This document shows, in pieces, positions 40,501 through 46,500 of a stretch of DNA of 64,000 nt. The stretch covers positions 237,419,815-237,483,814 of the forward strand of contig CP136061.1 of NCBI GenBank assembly GCA_032622095.1, written 5' to 3'. The position numbers and the translations under genes are program-made. Position 1 is the first letter of the stretch; each line of letters opens with the position of its first letter. The notes below the pieces were generated by a model that saw only the letters and a list, made by a program, of their open reading frames with translations, was not told the origin of the DNA and searched no databases. Origin of the DNA: Siphonodentalium dalli. Its lineage: Eukaryota > Mollusca > Scaphopoda > Gadilida > Siphonodentaliidae.

Positions 40501-43500
40501 ACTCGCCTAAATTCTACAGAATGGGAGAATTGATGTACATGTACATGTATACCGAGAAAATGGTATAACGGAGTGGACATTTCAGACACACTTGACCATT
40601 TATGACAGAGAAGAACTGAAGATCAATTTACCAAACAATTTGCCCCTGATCCTAATCTTGAATGGCTATAAGGACAGAATAATCGCTCTTCCCCAGATGA
40701 AGTATTTTGTCGATACTGACCAGGACATGTCTTTACCGTTATTTTGACACTTTTTGTGAAAATCGCCCGAATGACCCCAAAATGACTCGTTCCCATCAAG
40801 AGGTCACCCCGATGATCCATATGAAGTTTGGTGATGATCAGATCAAGGATGTGGTATGTAGGGTGTGTCAAAGTATTTAGTGATGCAAAGAGTAAAATCC
40901 ATTATGGCTGCCGGCGGCCATGTTTTTTAGCCAAATGACCCCAAAATGACTCGTTTCCCATCTAGAGGCCACCCTGATGATCCATATGAAGTTTGGTGAT
41001 GATCGGATCAGGGATGTGGTATGTAGGATGTGTCAAAGGATTTAGTGATGCAAAGAGTAAAATCCAAGATGGCCACCAGCGGCCATGTTTTTTGGCCAAT
41101 TGATCCTAAAATGACTCATTCCCATCTACCGGTACATGTAAATGTCAACATTCATGACAAATTTTATGCTGATCAGACAAACAGTACGGACTGTAAACGG
41201 CTACATGTAAATGTCAACATTCATTTTATGATGATCACACAAACAGTACGGCCTGTAATTTTGAAATCCAAGATGGCCACCAGCGGCCATGTTTTTTGGC
41301 CGAATGACCCCGAAATGACTTGTTCCCATCTACATGTCGATGTCAACATTCATGACAAATGTCATAAAGATCAGACCAAAGATACGACCTGTAGCCCGCA
41401 CCAAGGAAATTGTTGATGGACACACAGACGATGGATGCCAACCCATGGCAATCGCTCAAACTTACAAAGTAAGTTGAGCTAAAAATGATTGACAGTTGTT
41501 TCCAAGCATAATATGTAAATTTACATGAATTGTTTTGTGAATTTAAATATTTTTGGAAAAATTTTAAATAAAAAATTGTAAATAGGCTGTGGTATCTGTA
41601 TGCCCAAGCAGCTCGTTGATCATCTCCACTATTCTAATGCCTGAAGTAAATACCTATCAGGAAATCCCAGTCGCAATTTATCTCCTCTCTGGTGACACCT
41701 ATGGTACCTCCACCACAGCCTGGTCTATATCTGGTCTGGGAAATGTGAAAATTCAGCTACAATAGCTGAAATCAGCTATCCTAGCTGAATTAAGCTATAA
41801 ATTCTCCAGCTGGTAAGTTTTATGCAACACGACAAAATTGGGAAAATGCGCATAAAAAACTGGCAACCGATATCATCATCTACATGTAGATTCTTAGTGA
41901 CTGAATCGGGCATTATTACTTTGACAAAGTGCAACCACTTCGCAGTAAAACTTAAAGACTACTAATTTTCTTTGAAATAAAACGGTAGTGTTCCATAAGG
42001 TCACACTGGGTCATGTGATCTTTTTGCTAATTTGAAAGTCTTAAAAATCTCTTAATTAAGATTTTTTCTTCGCTGAAATCAAACTTGAATTTTTTTCAAA
42101 CCGGAAGCTGAATTTTTAAATGAATTTGATTGGCAGTTAATAATGTGCACACTGCAAAGAGGTAGCATCTCAGAATATTTAGAGAAAAAAAAAGTGTTTT
42201 AAATCAGAAATGTCTGACTTGTCTGAGTAACAACAGAAAATAAAGTGCCTAAAATCTTAATTGTATATACACCGCCAGAATCATTTTAATAATAATTATA
42301 TTTGTGGAGGTCCCCATATACGAGCCCATGCATGCCCGGAGGTCCCCTTTAATTTGTTAACTAGAGGTGTGACTGTCCCAATGGGACTAAGGATACCCCC
42401 CGTGTTTTTAAAATACTAAGAACTAAGATGTTTCACATGTCAGTAAACATTTAGTTAAAATAATAAAATAACAGATTCCCATTGCAGGTGCACAACCCTA
42501 ACCCCTAACCCTAATTCTAAACCTATTGACCAAATGAAAGTGTCAATGACACTGTGGCTCAACTTGGAAAGGGAATAATTTCATGTGTTACAGTCAATGG
42601 AGCGATTAGGAATGCGGAAAGTTGAAAGGTCTAAGTAATACTAGATTATCAACATGAAGAGATATATAAAGTAAAATCCAAGATGGTTGCTGATGGCTAT
42701 GTTTTCCAATGAAATTCAAAAACACTTGATAGCTTCCATCTAGTAGATCAATATCAAGATTAATATGAAGTTTGGTGATGATCGGATGAGGGAAGTGGAC
42801 TGTAGGGTGTGCCAAAGGATTTAGTCATGCAAAGAGTAAATCCAAGATGGCTGCTGGTGGCCATGTTTTATGGCTGAATGACCCCAAAATGACTCGTTCC
42901 CATCTACATGTAAATATTAACATTCATGACAAATTTCATGATGATCCGAATAAAGGTACGATCTGTAGCCCGTGCCAAAGGATTTGGTCATGCAAAGAGT
43001 AAATTCCAAGATGGCTACTGGCGGCCATGTTTTTTGGCCGAATGACCCAAAAATAACTCGTGCCCATCTGTATGTCAATATTAACATAAATGACAAATTC
43101 CATGATGATCAGACAAACAGTACGGTCTGTAGCCCATGCTAATGGATTGAATCCGACCAAAGATACGACCTGTAGCATGTGTCAAAGGATTTAGTCATAC
43201 AAAGAGTAAAATCCAAGATGGCTACCGGCAGCCATGTGTTATGGCCGAATGACCCCAAAATGATTCGTTCCCATCTACACACTGATCTACATGTCAATAT
43301 TAACTTCCACAGCAAATTTCATAATGATCAGACGAACACTCCGCCTGTAGTCTGTGCTAATGGATTGAATTTTGAAATCAAAGATGGCCGCTGGCAGCCA
43401 TGTTTTTTTGCCAATTGACCCCAAAATGACTGGTTCCCATCTATATCTCAATGTCAACAGCCATGACAAATTTCATAATGATCTGACCAAAGGTACGACC

Positions 43501-46500
43501 TGTAGCTTGTGCCAAAAGATTTAGTCATGCAAAGAGTAAAATCCAAGATGGCTGCTGGAGTGCTGGCAGCCATGTTTTTTGGCCGAATGACCCCAAAATG
43601 ACTTGTTCCCATCCACATGTCATTGTCAACATCCGTGACAAATTTCATGATGATCAGATTAAAGGTACGACCTGTAGCCAGTGCCAAAGGATTTAGTCAT
43701 GCAAAGAGTCAAATCCAAGATGGCTGCTGGCGGCCATGTTTTTCACCCGAATGAACCCAATATGACTCGTTCCCATCTACATCTGAATATTGATATCCAT
43801 GGCAAATTTGATGATGTTCAGACAAACAGTATGGCCTGTAGCCCGTGCTAATGGATTGAATTTTGAAATCCAAGATGGCCACTAAAATGATTCATTCTCA
43901 TCTACATGTCAATGTCAACAGCCATGACAAATTTCATAATGATCCGACCAAAGGTACGACCTGTAGCCCGTGCCAAAGGAGTTAGTCATGCAAAGAGTAA
44001 AATCCAAGATGGCTGCTGGTGGCCATGTTTTTTTGCCGAATAACCCCAAAATGACTTGTTCCCATTTACATGTCATTGTTAACATCCATGACAAATTTCA
44101 TGATGATCCGACCAAAGGTACGACCTGTAGCCCGTGTCAAAGGATTTAGTCATGCAAAGAGTAAAATCCAAGATGGCTGCTGACGGCCATGTATTTTGGC
44201 CGAACGACCCCAAAATTACTCGTTCCCATCTACATGTCAATATTAACTTCCACGACAAATTTCATGATGATCAGACGAACACTCCAATCTGTAGCCAGTG
44301 TTAATTAAATGAATTTTGAAATCCAAGATGGCCACTGGCGGCCATATTTTTTTGCCGAATGACCCCAAAATGACTCATTCCCATCTACATGTAAATGTCA
44401 ACATTCATGACAAATTTCATAATGATCTGACCAAAGGGATGACCTGTAGCCCGTGCTAAAGGAAATTGTTGATGAATCACGCACACACACACACAGCGGA
44501 TACCAAGCCATGGCAATAGCTCAAACTTTACAAAGTAAAGTTGAGCTAAAAAAGTCGGAATAAAAGCTCGGACAAAATTTAGCATGTTGTGAAAATGTTC
44601 TAAGTCGAAAAAGGGAAATAACTCCACAAAAAAAGTCGGACAGATGTCATAATTGCAGGTGCACAGGGTACTAAATATCTGTGCCAAGTTTCAAAAACAT
44701 TGACCTAAAAATGTAGGAATAAAAGCTCGGACAAAATTATGCATGTCGTGAAAAAAAATTCTAAATCGAAAAAGCGGGATAACTCCACCCAAAAACGTCA
44801 AACAGACGTCATAATCACAGGTGCACAGGTTCCCATGGTACTAAATATCTGTGCCAAGTTTAAAAAAAATTTACCCAAAAATATAGGGATAAAAGCTCGG
44901 ACAAAATTATACATGTTGTGAAAATTTCTAGTTGAAAAAGGGGGATAACTCCATAAAAAAAAAGTCGGACCGACATCATAATCACAGGTGCACAGGTTCC
45001 CATGGTGGTTGATGTCTGTGCCAAGTTTCATGGAAAATGATCAAAAAACGACTGAGAAAAGCTCCAGACAAATTTGTGTTCACTGACAGACGGACAGACA
45101 AGCTGATTCCAGTATACCCCCCGCAACTTTGTTGTGGGGGATTAAAAGGAACTTATCCGCATGCATGGGCACGTATATGGGGACCTCCGCAAATATAATT
45201 GATGAATAAAACCATTAATATTTATTATTCGTTGAAGAATACGTATTAACAGTAATATAGCCAGTATAGGCCTACACCACTTTCCTTCTTTAACCCTTTA
45301 CCCAACAGAAAGGCCCTGTGCCAATGCATTCTCTTATATATGCGAGTCGACCATAGGTCGCCTCGCATATATAAGAGAATGCATTGGCTTAACACATTAA
45401 AAATTATAAAATTGTTAAAGAATGTAAGAACAAATGGTAAAAAGTGTTAAAAAAAGATTTTTTTTAGGCCAATGCATTCTCTTATATATGCGAGGCGACC
45501 TATGGTCGACTCGCATATATAAGAGAATGCATTGGCACAGGGCATAACTGTAACTATCACAATGTGGTCAAGGAGCCGGTTCCACTGATATCCATATTTG
45601 TATGGTTCTATTGAGACAGACCGAAGATATTTTAGGCTGTTGAAGCTTTATTTGGCCGGTTTTGGCCGGTTTGTTGGGTAAAGGGTTAAGGTTGTTTGTT
45701 TTGTCAATTTAGAGGGACCTCTGCGAATTGTGCATGCCATTTGAGGGACTTCCGCGATTTAATATGCATGATTGGGACATTCACACAGTGTTTGCCTGGA
45801 GTATATATGCAGGTGCTAGTTAATGAATAATATTATTTAATTGACAGAAGAACATCAATAATCAATATTCTTCATCTTATTTACAAATTAAAGGAACCTT
45901 TGGGGATGCATACCGACATGTATGGGGACCTCCGCAAATTCTTATCATTTTCAATCTCCACAAAGGGAACTCCGTGAATATAATTAATGAATAAAACCAT
46001 TATTATTTATTATTCATTGAAGAATATGTATTACTCTTGTGTCCCGAATAGAAGAACAGACCAGAATAGAATAGTAGTACAGGGCGAACAAATGGACATA
46101 CACACGTATTTAAATAATAGTACAGACCGGAATACATGTAGAAGTACAGGGCAGACAAAAATATATCTTTATAAAAGTGGAGTTTTGTTTAATTTCAAAC
46201 TCCAAACGAGCGAGTGTATTGATTTGTTTTAGCAAGCGACCAGTTTGATTTTATTCTTGTCTATCATTAATTCCCGGAATGAATTTTATACAGAATGAAA
46301 ATAAGTCAGAATATAATTTACGTAAACAAATCTATGTTTACCAGACCATCAAACTTGCTCTGTACTTACCCACAGGTACACCGTACACTAGTCACCACTG
46401 CCTACTAGTACTAGTAATGGTTTTAAAATAAACAATTCAATTGATTGAAACACCTTCACAAGTTCACATGCTTTAAATAGTACACGTACGGTACTTCTGT

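Larger units (their letters stand above)
42287..45205. repeat. Hairpin arms split by element E
   Basis: AATTATATTTGTGGAGGTCC at ~42290 is inverted as GGGGACCTCCGCAAATATAATT at ~45180, with matching CATGCATG segments. Everything between 42355 and 45143 is the E element sitting in the loop. Confidence 0.65.

Noticed and set aside
38342-41416. Open frames such as MSKDLVMQRVKSKMA... in the D repeats, on both strands
   Set aside because: They arise because the tandem core has few stops. Frames are open on both strands and drift between units, with no conservation of codons over bases.
41600-41745. Possible extra exon on the minus strand reading IRIVEMINELLGHTDTTAYLQ
   Set aside because: There is an acceptor-like CAG but no donor in a usable position, and MFI exons 1 and 2 already join in phase. 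It could be a minor or unrelated exon, so not called.
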